In this document: piece by piece, positions 1-6,900 of the stretch
Numbering within the stretch: the stretch's first letter is position 1
How the letters are laid out: each line of letters starts with the position of its first letter
Origin: Bhargavaea beijingensis
Lineage (GTDB): Bacteria > Bacillota > Bacilli > Bacillales_A > Planococcaceae
Direction: 5' to 3'
DNA: 64,000 nucleotides
NCBI RefSeq assembly: GCF_900101985.1
Contig: NZ_FNAR01000005.1
Span: forward strand, 62,001-126,000
The notes under the pieces: generated by a model
What the model was told of the DNA's origin: nothing
What the model saw: only the letters and a program-made list of their open reading frames with translations
Database searches by the model: none
Translations under genes and position numbers: made by a program

Positions 1-28
1 AGATTCATTGGAGGGGAGAGATGTGAAG

Positions 29-685
29 ATGAGCAAATGGAAATGGCTCGCGGCAATCGGCTTTCTGATGGCTCTTCTTGCGGGTTGCGGAAACCAGAAT
101 GCGGATCAGGAAGCGGAAAACGGTGAAACGCAAGACCAGGCGGACGAAGAAGCCACAGACACGGGTGAGGATGCCGGAGGTGCCGGCACCGATGAGGAGG
201 CCGACACCGAAGAAGGCACGGTCCAGGACGGCCAGGAAGTCACCGTACAGCTTAAAGATGTGGAAGGCGCCGAGGTCGGAACCGCAGTCCTCACTGCAAA
301 TGAAGACGGCGGCGTCCATGTGGATATGAAGGTGAGCAATCTGCCGGAAGGCACCCATGCATTCCATATCCATGAAAAAGCCGCCTGTGAAGCACCGGAC
401 TTTGAGTCGGCCGGCGGGCATTATAATCCGGGAGACAAGGACCACGGCACGAAAAGCGAGAATGGGCCGCATGCCGGCGACTTCGAAAACATTGAAGTCG
501 GTAAGGACGGCACCGCCCATGCCGAGTTTGATACGGACCAGGTATCGCTTGATGAAAATGCGGACAACACCCTGTTTACCGCCGAAGGCACGTCGCTTGT
601 GATCCATGGCGGCGAAGACGACTACGAGTCACAGCCTGCGGGAGACGCGGGTCCGCGCATTGCGTGCGGTACCATTGAGAAATAA
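29..685 (+). CDS. SodC-like Cu/Zn superoxide dismutase lipoprotein
   Basis: 218-residue secreted lipoprotein. The start is the ATG preceded by GAGGGGAG about 10 bases upstream. A hydrophobic segment ends in a lipobox L-L-A-G-C with Cys20 as the lipid-attachment residue, followed by a long acidic Glu/Asp/Thr linker (about residues 25-75) typical of a cell-surface tether. The C-terminal half is a Cu/Zn-SOD domain: H-x-H in AFHIHE, the bridging His in GGHYNP, GPHAGD for the zinc site, VIHGG for the last copper His, and the closing RIACG, which supplies the second disulphide Cys. All expected copper and zinc ligands appear present by eye, whereas B. subtilis YojM is known to lack some copper ligands. 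It probably dismutates superoxide at the membrane surface. Monocistronic: a terminator follows. Confidence 0.9.
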   Translation: MSKWKWLAAIGFLMALLAGCGNQNADQEAENGETQDQADEEATDTGEDAGGAGTDEEADTEEGTVQDGQEVTVQLKDVEGAEVGTAVLTANEDGGVHVDMKVSNLPEGTHAFHIHEKAACEAPDFESAGGHYNPGDKDHGTKSENGPHAGDFENIEVGKDGTAHAEFDTDQVSLDENADNTLFTAEGTSLVIHGGEDDYESQPAGDAGPRIACGTIEK

Positions 686-696
686 GGCAACTGGTG

Positions 697-725
697 AACT
701 GCAGCTTATCCGGGCTGCAGTTTTT
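697..725 (+). terminator. Rho-independent terminator after sodC-like gene
   Basis: The 8-bp arms AACTGCAG and CTGCAGTT enclose a short loop and are followed by a T run. Confidence 0.8.
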
Positions 726-807
726 CGGTTTTCGGCAAAGGACTGTGGGGAGGAGCACCGCTCTTCTTCCATTTGCCTAACGGTTTTCATTTTCGTACAA
801 TTTGGAT

Positions 808-824
808 AGGAGGGGATACCGATC
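808..824 (+). promoter_or_regulatory. Ribosome binding site leading to an ATC start codon
   Basis: AGGAGGGG at 808-815, a six-base spacer, then ATC at 822-824. No ATG, GTG or TTG lies in frame between the upstream stop (807-809) and the ATG at 873, which is about 58 bases from this site. Confidence 0.6.
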
Positions 825-1391
825 AAAACAGAAGAGCAGTATTACCAAGAGGGGATTGCGCTCGCCGACTACATGGAAGGCATGGCGACCCATAAAGAGA
901 ACAGCCGGAAAGTGTACGATGGCTTTAAACTGCCCCAGGATGATGAGTTTATTGCGCTTCTCAGGGAAAAGCAACCGCATATCCTTGTCATCACCGAGGA
1001 CTGGTGCGGGGATGCGATGATGAACAATCCGATTCTCCTGCACATCGTCGAGGCGGCCGGTGTCGGGGCGCGCGTCGCCTACCGGGATGCGGATACCGAA
1101 CTGATCGACCGCTGGCTGACGAACGGCGGGCGATCGATTCCGGTTTATCTTCTCCTGAACCAGTCCGGGGATGTCCTTGAAAAGTGGGGACCGCGCTCTC
1201 CGGAATTGCAGGAGTATGTGATGGAACAGAAAGAAGCACTCCCGCCGAAGGAGGCGCCTGACTTTGAAGAAAAGCAAAAGGCGCTGTTCAAGAAACTTTA
1301 CGGGGAGTATACATCCAACTTGGACTACTGGCTCTGGACGTATGAGGATATCCGAAAGACGTTTATGGCCGCTCTCCAAAAACAGAATTAA
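822..1391 (+). CDS. Thioredoxin-fold protein (WCGD motif), probable ATC start
   Basis: About 189 residues. Belongs to the Bacillales thioredoxin-family proteins that carry a single-Cys D-W-C-G-D motif (around residue 65) instead of CxxC, followed by a conserved GGRSIPVYL strand. The function is unproven; a redox or bacillithiol-linked role is only inferred. Start choice: the first in-frame ATG (873) would remove 17 residues (KTEEQYYQEG and on) that resemble the family N-terminus as I remember it. Upstream, the frame is closed by TAG at 807-809, leaving only ATA (816) and ATC (822). A strong AGGAGGGG (808-815) sits 6 bases before the ATC, so ATC is the best-placed start. Conventional annotation may begin at 873. 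Confidence 0.8.
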   Translation: MKTEEQYYQEGIALADYMEGMATHKENSRKVYDGFKLPQDDEFIALLREKQPHILVITEDWCGDAMMNNPILLHIVEAAGVGARVAYRDADTELIDRWLTNGGRSIPVYLLLNQSGDVLEKWGPRSPELQEYVMEQKEALPPKEAPDFEEKQKALFKKLYGEYTSNLDYWLWTYEDIRKTFMAALQKQN

Positions 1392-1539
1392 ACGCCAAGC
1401 TTGATTGTTTGCAACGCCAGGCATATGATGAAGAAAAGGGGAGTCGGCTGCAGCCGGCTTCTTTTTGGTGGATACCGCAACATCCGGCGGCACCCGCCGT
1501 CATATCTTATACAAGTACTCAAGAAGCGAGAGGACAACC

Positions 1540-2454
1540 ATGACGAAACGTGCACGCATTATTTATAATCCGACATCCGGCCGCGAAATCTTCCGGAAGC
1601 ATCTTCCTGAAGTGCTTGTCAGGATGGAAGAGGCCGGCTATGAGACGTCCTGCCACGCAACGACTTGCGAAGGTGACGCGACAGAGGCCGCCAAGACCGC
1701 TGTCGAGCGCGGATTTGATATCATCATCGCCGTCGGAGGCGACGGAACCCTGAACGAAGTCGTCGCAGGGGTAAGCGGCTATGAAAACCGGCCGAAGATC
1801 GGGCTGATCCCGATGGGCACGACCAACGACTTTGCCCGCGCCGTACACATCCCGCGCGATATCGACGCAGCAGTGGACATCATCCTCGCAGGTGACACGA
1901 TCCCGGTCGATGTCGGGATCGTGAATGATCGCCACTTCATCAACATTGCCGGCGGCGGCAAAATCACCGAGCTCACCTACGAGGTGCCGAGCAAGCTGAA
2001 GACCGTCCTCGGACAGCTCGCCTATTATCTGAAGGGAATCGAGATGCTCCCTTCCATCCGGGCGTCGCGCGTCCGAATCGAGTATGACGGAGAGGTGTTT
2101 GATGATGAGGCGATGCTGTTCCTCGTCGGCCTGACCAACTCGGTCGGCGGCTTCGAAAAATTAGCCCCCGAAGCCAGTATCAACGACGGGAAGTTCAGCA
2201 TGTTCATCCTGAAAAAGTGCAATCTGTATGAATTCATCCGCGTCGTCAGCCTGGCGCTCCGCGGCGAGCATCTCAGCGACCCGCTTGTCATCCATGCAAA
2301 ACCGTCGAAAATCCAAGTCACCTCCGATGAAAAGGTGCAGTTGAACCTCGACGGCGAATTCGGCGGCCTGCTGCCGGCCAAATTCGAAAACCTCCACCGT
2401 CACATTGAAATGTTTGTTCCGATCGATCAGATCAAGGAGCAGGATCGAGTGTGA
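1540..2454 (+). CDS. dagK: Diacylglycerol kinase DagK/DgkB
   Basis: 304 residues, matching the usual length of soluble Gram-positive DgkB. It phosphorylates the diacylglycerol released by lipoteichoic acid synthesis, returning it to phosphatidic acid. The N-terminal nucleotide-binding domain shows IIYNPTSGRE (about residues 6-15) and the signature GGDGTLNEV (about 66-74), followed by IPMGTTNDFAR. The C-terminal beta-sandwich ends with LNLDGEFGG. An upstream in-frame extension exists, but this ATG has GAGAGG at good spacing and matches family N-termini. In B. subtilis dgkB precedes rlmCD (yefA); here the Nudix gene and the cyd operon lie between them. A strong terminator closes the gene. Confidence 0.93.
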   Translation: MTKRARIIYNPTSGREIFRKHLPEVLVRMEEAGYETSCHATTCEGDATEAAKTAVERGFDIIIAVGGDGTLNEVVAGVSGYENRPKIGLIPMGTTNDFARAVHIPRDIDAAVDIILAGDTIPVDVGIVNDRHFINIAGGGKITELTYEVPSKLKTVLGQLAYYLKGIEMLPSIRASRVRIEYDGEVFDDEAMLFLVGLTNSVGGFEKLAPEASINDGKFSMFILKKCNLYEFIRVVSLALRGEHLSDPLVIHAKPSKIQVTSDEKVQLNLDGEFGGLLPAKFENLHRHIEMFVPIDQIKEQDRV

Positions 2455-2460
2455 TGGATC

Positions 2461-2487
2461 AGCCTCCGCTTCGGCGGGGGCTTTTTG
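2461..2487 (+). terminator. Terminator after dagK
   Basis: AGCCTCCGC, TTCG loop, GCGGGGGCT, then TTTTT. Confidence 0.9.
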
Positions 2488-2498
2488 CTCATGCGAGA

Positions 2499-2570
2499 GT
2501 GATGAATGGTGCGCTGAGTGTGACGATTCGGCTCCCAAGAATGACGATTCAGCCTCTGAAAGTGACGAAT
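2499..2570 (+). repeat. 21-bp periodic array A (four units)
   Basis: A nine-base word close to RTGACGAWT recurs at 2499, 2520, 2541 and 2562, exactly 21 bases apart each time. Spacers of 12 bases vary but often read CGGCTC or CAGCCTC. The array begins 12 bases after the dagK terminator. Array B at 3108 uses the same word. Confidence 0.85.
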
Positions 2571-2628
2571 CAAAATAAAATTTATAAAAAACCATCTTTG
2601 TATTTTGCCGCTGTTGTAAGGGGCAGAA

Positions 2629-3051
2629 TTGAAATATGGAACACTTTCCGCAATCCGGCAAATCAGGAATCATATTTCAGGGGATTATTATGCGGATGGG
2701 GGCAGAACACGACAGGAGATTGAGTCGCTGGCAGATTATATACGGATTCGCAATAAACCTTATTTACCATTTCCTTTGCTCGAGATTATAGGAATCGCAG
2801 TCACGGATATTCATTGGAAGCCCGTATGCGAAAAGTGCTGGAGGAAGTTGAAGAGGATCACGGAGCGGCGATGGAAATGTCAATGCCAGTGGGAAACAGT
2901 CGATCCATACACGCGAACTTTGGAAAGATGGTTCCTGCTGAGGAGTCCTTCGGTCACCAATGAGCAAGTAAGAGAATTGTTTGGGATTTCGCAAACAGCT
3001 GCCGCTAATCTGCTCAGCAAATATCCGTTACAGAAGGTCGGCCAAGGATAG
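2629..3051 (+). pseudogene. Probable decayed C-terminal fragment with Cys pairs, possibly NERD-family
   Basis: An open frame of up to 140 residues without a clear ribosome binding site. The middle carries C-x2-C (PVCEKCWRKL) and C-x-C (WKCQCQ), resembling a zinc ribbon. The end (SVTNEQVRELFGISQTAAAN) looks like the helical tail seen in NERD-domain proteins of Bacillales. No NERD core is present, so this looks like a remnant. It is bracketed by two 21-bp repeat arrays. Family assignment is tentative; it could also be a small intact zinc-ribbon/HTH protein. Confidence 0.4.
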
Positions 3052-3107
3052 GCGACACGGTACATATGGGATTACAACGGGCGGTTGAAGCGGATAAAAA
3101 AGTGAAA

Positions 3108-3179
3108 GTGATGATTGGTAGGACGAGAATGACGAATTCGGCCACGAGAGTGACGATTCAGCTCCCGAGAGTGACGATG
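3108..3179 (+). repeat. 21-bp periodic array B (four units)
   Basis: Words of the form RTGACGAWT (the first is GTGATGATT) start at 3108, 3129, 3150 and 3171, again at an exact 21-base period. The array sits just past the terminator of the opposing Nudix gene, and its spacers resemble those of array A. Confidence 0.85.
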
Positions 3180-3196
3180 CGACCTCGCCCATACGC

Positions 3197-3227
3197 AAAA
3201 AAGATCCGGCACATGGCCGGATCTTTT
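3197..3227 (-). terminator. Terminator after Nudix gene
   Basis: A 12-bp stem AAAAGATCCGGC/GCCGGATCTTTT, with a T run when read on the minus strand. Confidence 0.85.
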
Positions 3228-3234
3228 CGTTTCA

Positions 3235-3669
3235 TTATAGCGCATCCAACGCCATGTCCTGTTTTTTCGCGAGTCCATGGATATCGCAGACCGGCATCCA
3301 GCGGATTTGCAGCGTGAGTCCCTGGTCTTTGCCGTCTCCGGTGACGGTGTGTTCCCATTGTTCAGGACCGTCTCCGCGGTATTCCAAATGGAAGATTGTG
3401 CGTTCGTACCTCCGGTCACGGTGACGGGGGAAATACGTATTCTTCGCGAGCTTGCCGATCAGGACCAGGTCATCTTTCTGAATGCCTGTCTCTTCTTCTA
3501 TTTCACGATAAAGTGCATCCATCAAGAGTTCGCCGCGGTCGATCGTTCCGCCCGGCACCTGCACACCCGATTCGGGATGATCCTTCATCGTGTAAACGAG
3601 CAACTGCTGGTCCGGCCCGTCTCCGCGAGTAATATAAGCCAATACTTTCTTCCTGAGTTCAACCATCAT
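3235..3669 (-). CDS. Nudix hydrolase
   Basis: 144 residues. Contains a full Nudix box starting GGTIDRGELL and continuing to REIEEETGI (about residues 40-62), so it should cleave a nucleoside diphosphate linked to another moiety with Mg2+; the substrate cannot be told from sequence. The start is the ATG at 3669, nine bases after GGGAGGTG; longer in-frame extensions lack such a site. Single gene, convergent with the upstream fragment and divergent from the cyd operon. Confidence 0.85.
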   Translation of the reverse strand: MMVELRKKVLAYITRGDGPDQQLLVYTMKDHPESGVQVPGGTIDRGELLMDALYREIEEETGIQKDDLVLIGKLAKNTYFPRHRDRRYERTIFHLEYRGDGPEQWEHTVTGDGKDQGLTLQIRWMPVCDIHGLAKKQDMALDAL

Positions 3670-3863
3670 AACGGCCGGCACCTCCCTGTAAAGTGATTTA
3701 TTCATTATACCTAATTCTTGGAACTTTCGCAACAATTCTTGCCATAACTCTGTCACTTGCCCATAACCAATTTGTCATTTCGTTATCAGAAATCCGCCTT
3801 ATTCTAAGCGTTAAAATGCATGCCTCCGAGGGTATACTTATCTAAGGAAGAGAGGGATGCCTC

Positions 3864-3959
3864 ATGTACAAAAATCAGGAACGGTGGTTAATGTGGCTCG
3901 CTTTCATCGTGGCGGCCATCATGCTGTTATCGATAGCCGGCAGGATTTTCGGGGGATGA
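3864..3959 (+). CDS. 31-residue single-pass membrane peptide upstream of cydA
   Basis: Encodes a 31-residue peptide starting MYKNQERWLMWLAF, with one predicted transmembrane helix (about residues 9-27) and a C-terminal RIFGG. GAAGAGAGGG lies 8 bases before the ATG. It is 51 bases ahead of cydA and probably co-transcribed with it. It differs from the CydS-type subunit encoded after cydB, so the operon would have two small membrane peptides. No family is recognised. Confidence 0.55.
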   Translation: MYKNQERWLMWLAFIVAAIMLLSIAGRIFGG

Positions 3960-4010
3960 CTAGTTGTACATACCCTGAATATATACAAATTAAACAGGAG
4001 GTTAATCTGC

Positions 4011-5378
4011 ATGGGAAATGAAGAAGCGGTATTCTTTTCAAGGCTGCTCACGGAGCTGACCCTGAGCTTCCACATCATCTATGCCACAATCGGTGTCGGT
4101 GTACCGCTCATGATCATGATAGCCCAATGGGTGGGCATCAAGAAAAATGACGAACATTACATTCTCCTCGCGCGCCGTTGGGCAAGAGGGTTTGTCATCA
4201 CGGTCGCGGTCGGAGTCGTGACCGGTACGGCCATCGGGATGCAGTTGTCGCTGCTATGGCCGAATTTCATGGAACTGGCGGGGCAGGTCATCGCGCTTCC
4301 GCTATTCATGGAGACCTTTGCGTTCTTCTTTGAAGCGATTTTCCTTGGGATCTACCTCTACACATGGGACCGGTTCGACAATCAGAAAAAGCACATGCTG
4401 CTGCTTGTGCCGGTCGCAATCGGAGCCTCTTTCTCCGCAGTATTCATTACGATGGTCAACGCGTTCATGAATGCTCCGAAAGGCTTCGATCTTGTGGACG
4501 GAAATCTCGTGAACATTCAGCCGCTTGCTGCAATGTTTAACCCTGCGATGCCGACCAAAGTGGCGCACGTTGTCGTGACAGCTTATATGACGGCAGCATT
4601 TGTCTTGGCGGCCATCGCGGCTTTCCGGCTTCTCAAAGGTTCCGATCATGTGTATCACAAAAAAGCCCTTTACCTGACGATGAAACTCGGGCTGATCTTC
4701 TCGATCGGGGCCGCCGTCATCGGCGACTTCTCCGGTAAATATCTCGCTGAGTATCAGCCGGAAAAACTGGCTGCCGCCGAGTGGCATTTTGAAACAGAGG
4801 GCAAGGCACCGCTCATGATGTACGGGGTCCTGGATGGCCAAGAAGTCAAATACGCCATTAAGATTCCATACGCTCTCAGCATCCTGGCACACTCCAATCC
4901 GACTGCGGAAGTCATCGGCCTGAACGATTTCCCGGAAGATGAGATTCCGCCTCTATATGTCCACTACCTGTTTGATACGATGGTGACGATCGGGGTCCTG
5001 ATGATTTTGATTTCCGGGGTATTTTGGCTCGGCAGGCATCTCGGATGGCGGTTTATCCAATCACGCTGGTTCTGCTGGCTCTTGGTCGCCGGAGGACCGC
5101 TTTCGATCATTGCGATCGAAATGGGCTGGTGGTATGCAGAAGTCGGCCGGCAGCCGTGGATCCTCCGCGGCATCATGAAAGTGCCGGAGGCTGCGACTAC
5201 AAGTGGGCAGGTCGATACGATGCTCTACCTGTTCGCTCTGCTGTATCTGGTCCTTGGCGTCGGCAGCGTGATCGTCCTGCGCAGGATGTTCAGGAGAAAT
5301 CCGGTTGAGCGCGAAATCGCCGACCGTGAACAGGCACGGATCGAAGAAGAACGCGTGAAAGGCGGTGATCTGTCATGA
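4011..5378 (+). CDS. cydA: Cytochrome bd-type quinol oxidase subunit I CydA
   Basis: 455-residue polytopic membrane protein that carries the haems and oxidises quinol while reducing O2 to water. Visible landmarks are His in LSFHIIYAT (about residue 21, haem ligand), TKVAHVVVTAYM (haem b558 His, about 186), the EMGWWYAEVGRQPW segment, and a short Q-loop, as in Geobacillus-type and YthA-type oxidases rather than the long E. coli loop. Length agrees with the Geobacillus enzyme. The start follows AGGAGG. Its stop overlaps the cydB start by 4 bases, implying translational coupling. Confidence 0.93.
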   Translation: MGNEEAVFFSRLLTELTLSFHIIYATIGVGVPLMIMIAQWVGIKKNDEHYILLARRWARGFVITVAVGVVTGTAIGMQLSLLWPNFMELAGQVIALPLFMETFAFFFEAIFLGIYLYTWDRFDNQKKHMLLLVPVAIGASFSAVFITMVNAFMNAPKGFDLVDGNLVNIQPLAAMFNPAMPTKVAHVVVTAYMTAAFVLAAIAAFRLLKGSDHVYHKKALYLTMKLGLIFSIGAAVIGDFSGKYLAEYQPEKLAAAEWHFETEGKAPLMMYGVLDGQEVKYAIKIPYALSILAHSNPTAEVIGLNDFPEDEIPPLYVHYLFDTMVTIGVLMILISGVFWLGRHLGWRFIQSRWFCWLLVAGGPLSIIAIEMGWWYAEVGRQPWILRGIMKVPEAATTSGQVDTMLYLFALLYLVLGVGSVIVLRRMFRRNPVEREIADREQARIEEERVKGGDLS

Positions 5379-6403
5379 GTCTGGAAGTATTGGGTATCTC
5401 GGTTCTCATGACGTTCCTGTTCGGTTATATCATCGTCGGCGCGATTGACTTCGGTGCGGGATTCTTCAACGCATACAGCCTTCTCACAGGGAAGGAGCGC
5501 ATTCTGACGAATGTCATTCAGCGCTACTTGTCGCCGGTATGGGAAGTGACGAACGTCTTCCTCGTCTTCTTCTTTGTCGGGATGATCGGGTTCTTCCCTT
5601 CAACGGCGTTCTACTACGGTACGACGATGCTCGTTCCGCTGAGCCTGGCGCTCATTCTTCTTGCCGTACGAGGCTCGTATTACGCTTTCGAGACGTACGG
5701 AGCACGCGGGCATAAAGGCTACTCGTTCATGTACGGGGCAGCAGGCTTGCTGCTTCCCGCATCGTTATCCATTGTCCTGACGATTTCGGAAGGCGGGTTC
5801 ATCGACATGGTGGACGGTCAGCCGGTGCTGGACTACGCGGCACTCTTCACCAGCCCGCTCACCTGGGCGATCGTCTTCCTGTCGATCGCCGCAACGCTCT
5901 ATATCTCGGCCGTATTCCTGACTTGGTACGCATGGAAAGCGGGCGATCCGGATGCGACAAACCTTCTCCGGAAGTATGCGCTCATCTGGGCACTCCCGAC
6001 GATCATCACGGCAACCGGCATCGTCTGGGAACTCCGGAATCACAATCCGGAGCACTATAACCAACTGCTCGGACTTTGGTGGATGTTCGTGCTGTCAGGC
6101 GCCCTCTTTATCGGCACCGTGTACCTGCTTTGGAAACGGCGCAATTACGGCCTGATGGTGTGGCTGCTGATCGGCCAATTCGCCTTTGCCTTCTACGGGT
6201 ACGGCATCTCGCACTATCCATACCTGCTGTATCCGCACTTGACGATCTACGACAGCTTCACGAACCCGGCGATGGCCACAGCGCTCATCATCGCCTTTAT
6301 CTTGGGGCTCGCGCTGCTGGTTCCATCCCTGTATCTGCTGCTCCGCATGTTCCTGTTCAATAAGGACTACGTGAAGGGGCGCAAAAAAGACGAACACGCC
6401 TAA
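5375..6403 (+). CDS. cydB: Cytochrome bd-type quinol oxidase subunit II CydB
   Basis: 342-residue integral membrane subunit with about eight to nine helices. The start has the family look (FGYIIVGAIDFGAGFF), and a conserved W-E-V-T-N-V-F-L segment follows at about residue 56. It pairs with CydA to form the proton-motive bd oxidase. It overlaps cydA by ATGA and is followed 21 bases later by the small subunit gene. The C-terminus is basic (KGRKKDEHA), as expected for a cytoplasmic tail. Confidence 0.92.
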   Translation: MSLEVLGISVLMTFLFGYIIVGAIDFGAGFFNAYSLLTGKERILTNVIQRYLSPVWEVTNVFLVFFFVGMIGFFPSTAFYYGTTMLVPLSLALILLAVRGSYYAFETYGARGHKGYSFMYGAAGLLLPASLSIVLTISEGGFIDMVDGQPVLDYAALFTSPLTWAIVFLSIAATLYISAVFLTWYAWKAGDPDATNLLRKYALIWALPTIITATGIVWELRNHNPEHYNQLLGLWWMFVLSGALFIGTVYLLWKRRNYGLMVWLLIGQFAFAFYGYGISHYPYLLYPHLTIYDSFTNPAMATALIIAFILGLALLVPSLYLLLRMFLFNKDYVKGRKKDEHA

Positions 6404-6424
6404 CGGGCGAAGGAGGCACAAATC

Positions 6425-6547
6425 ATGGATGAGTTTCTCATGTTCTACGCGCCATTCATCGTGCTGATCGGCGCAATCATCATCGCCTTCATCGTCGCCC
6501 CGATGGACGGAGCGGCGACAAGGCCACCGAAGGAAAAGAAGAAATGA
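6425..6547 (+). CDS. cydS: CydS-like small subunit of the bd oxidase
   Basis: 40-residue peptide starting MDEFLMFYAPFIVLIGA, with one transmembrane helix and a short basic tail rich in Lys. AAGGAGG lies 7-8 bases upstream. The DEFLMFYAPFIV beginning and the position straight after cydB match the CydS subunit described in the Geobacillus bd oxidase. The operon terminator follows immediately. Confidence 0.85.
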   Translation: MDEFLMFYAPFIVLIGAIIIAFIVAPMDGAATRPPKEKKK

Positions 6548-6550
6548 ATG

Positions 6551-6590
6551 AAGGAAAGAAGCCGTCCCGTGATGCGGGGCGGCTTTCCTT
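6551..6590 (+). terminator. Terminator of the cyd operon
   Basis: Long stem: AAGGAAAG and AGCCGTCCCG pair with CGGGGCGGCT and TTCCTT around a short loop. The T run is weak. Confidence 0.75.
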
Positions 6591-6610
6591 ATGGGGTGTG
6601 GGATTGGGTA

Positions 6611-6802
6611 GTGCTTCGCATGTGGGGGCGAGTGCTTCGAAATGTGCCGCGGGTGCGTCCAAAGGCTGCGCGAGTGCTTCCATACAACGAGTCGCCGGAT
6701 TCTCTGGGCATGTTAATAAAACTGCGGGAGTGCGTCGAAATGTGCGGCGAGTGCACCCAAACTCTGCCTGAGTGCATCCAAATCTTCGCCGAGTGCATCC
6801 AA
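6611..6802 (+). repeat. 21-bp periodic array C (two blocks of four units)
   Basis: The word GTGCNTCSAA, with variants, starts at 6611, 6632, 6653 and 6674, then after a 56-base gap at 6730, 6751, 6772 and 6793. Spacing within each block is exactly 21 bases. Units are usually preceded by GA or CGA. The array fills the space between the cyd terminator and rlmCD. Because 21 is a multiple of three, several frames stay open across it, but none has a ribosome binding site, so I do not call a gene. Confidence 0.85.
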
Positions 6803-6900
6803 TCCATACTGAACTTGCTTAATGACACAGCAGACGCTGATAAAATCCGCTCCGTTCTGCTAAAATAAACCCAACTGCACTGAATCGGAGGAAATTAATT

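Noticed and set aside
6544-6868. Open frames across array C with heptad-like repeats (ECIQ-type)
   Set aside because: Open in several frames only because the repeat period is a multiple of three; no start signal. Treated as an intergenic repeat.
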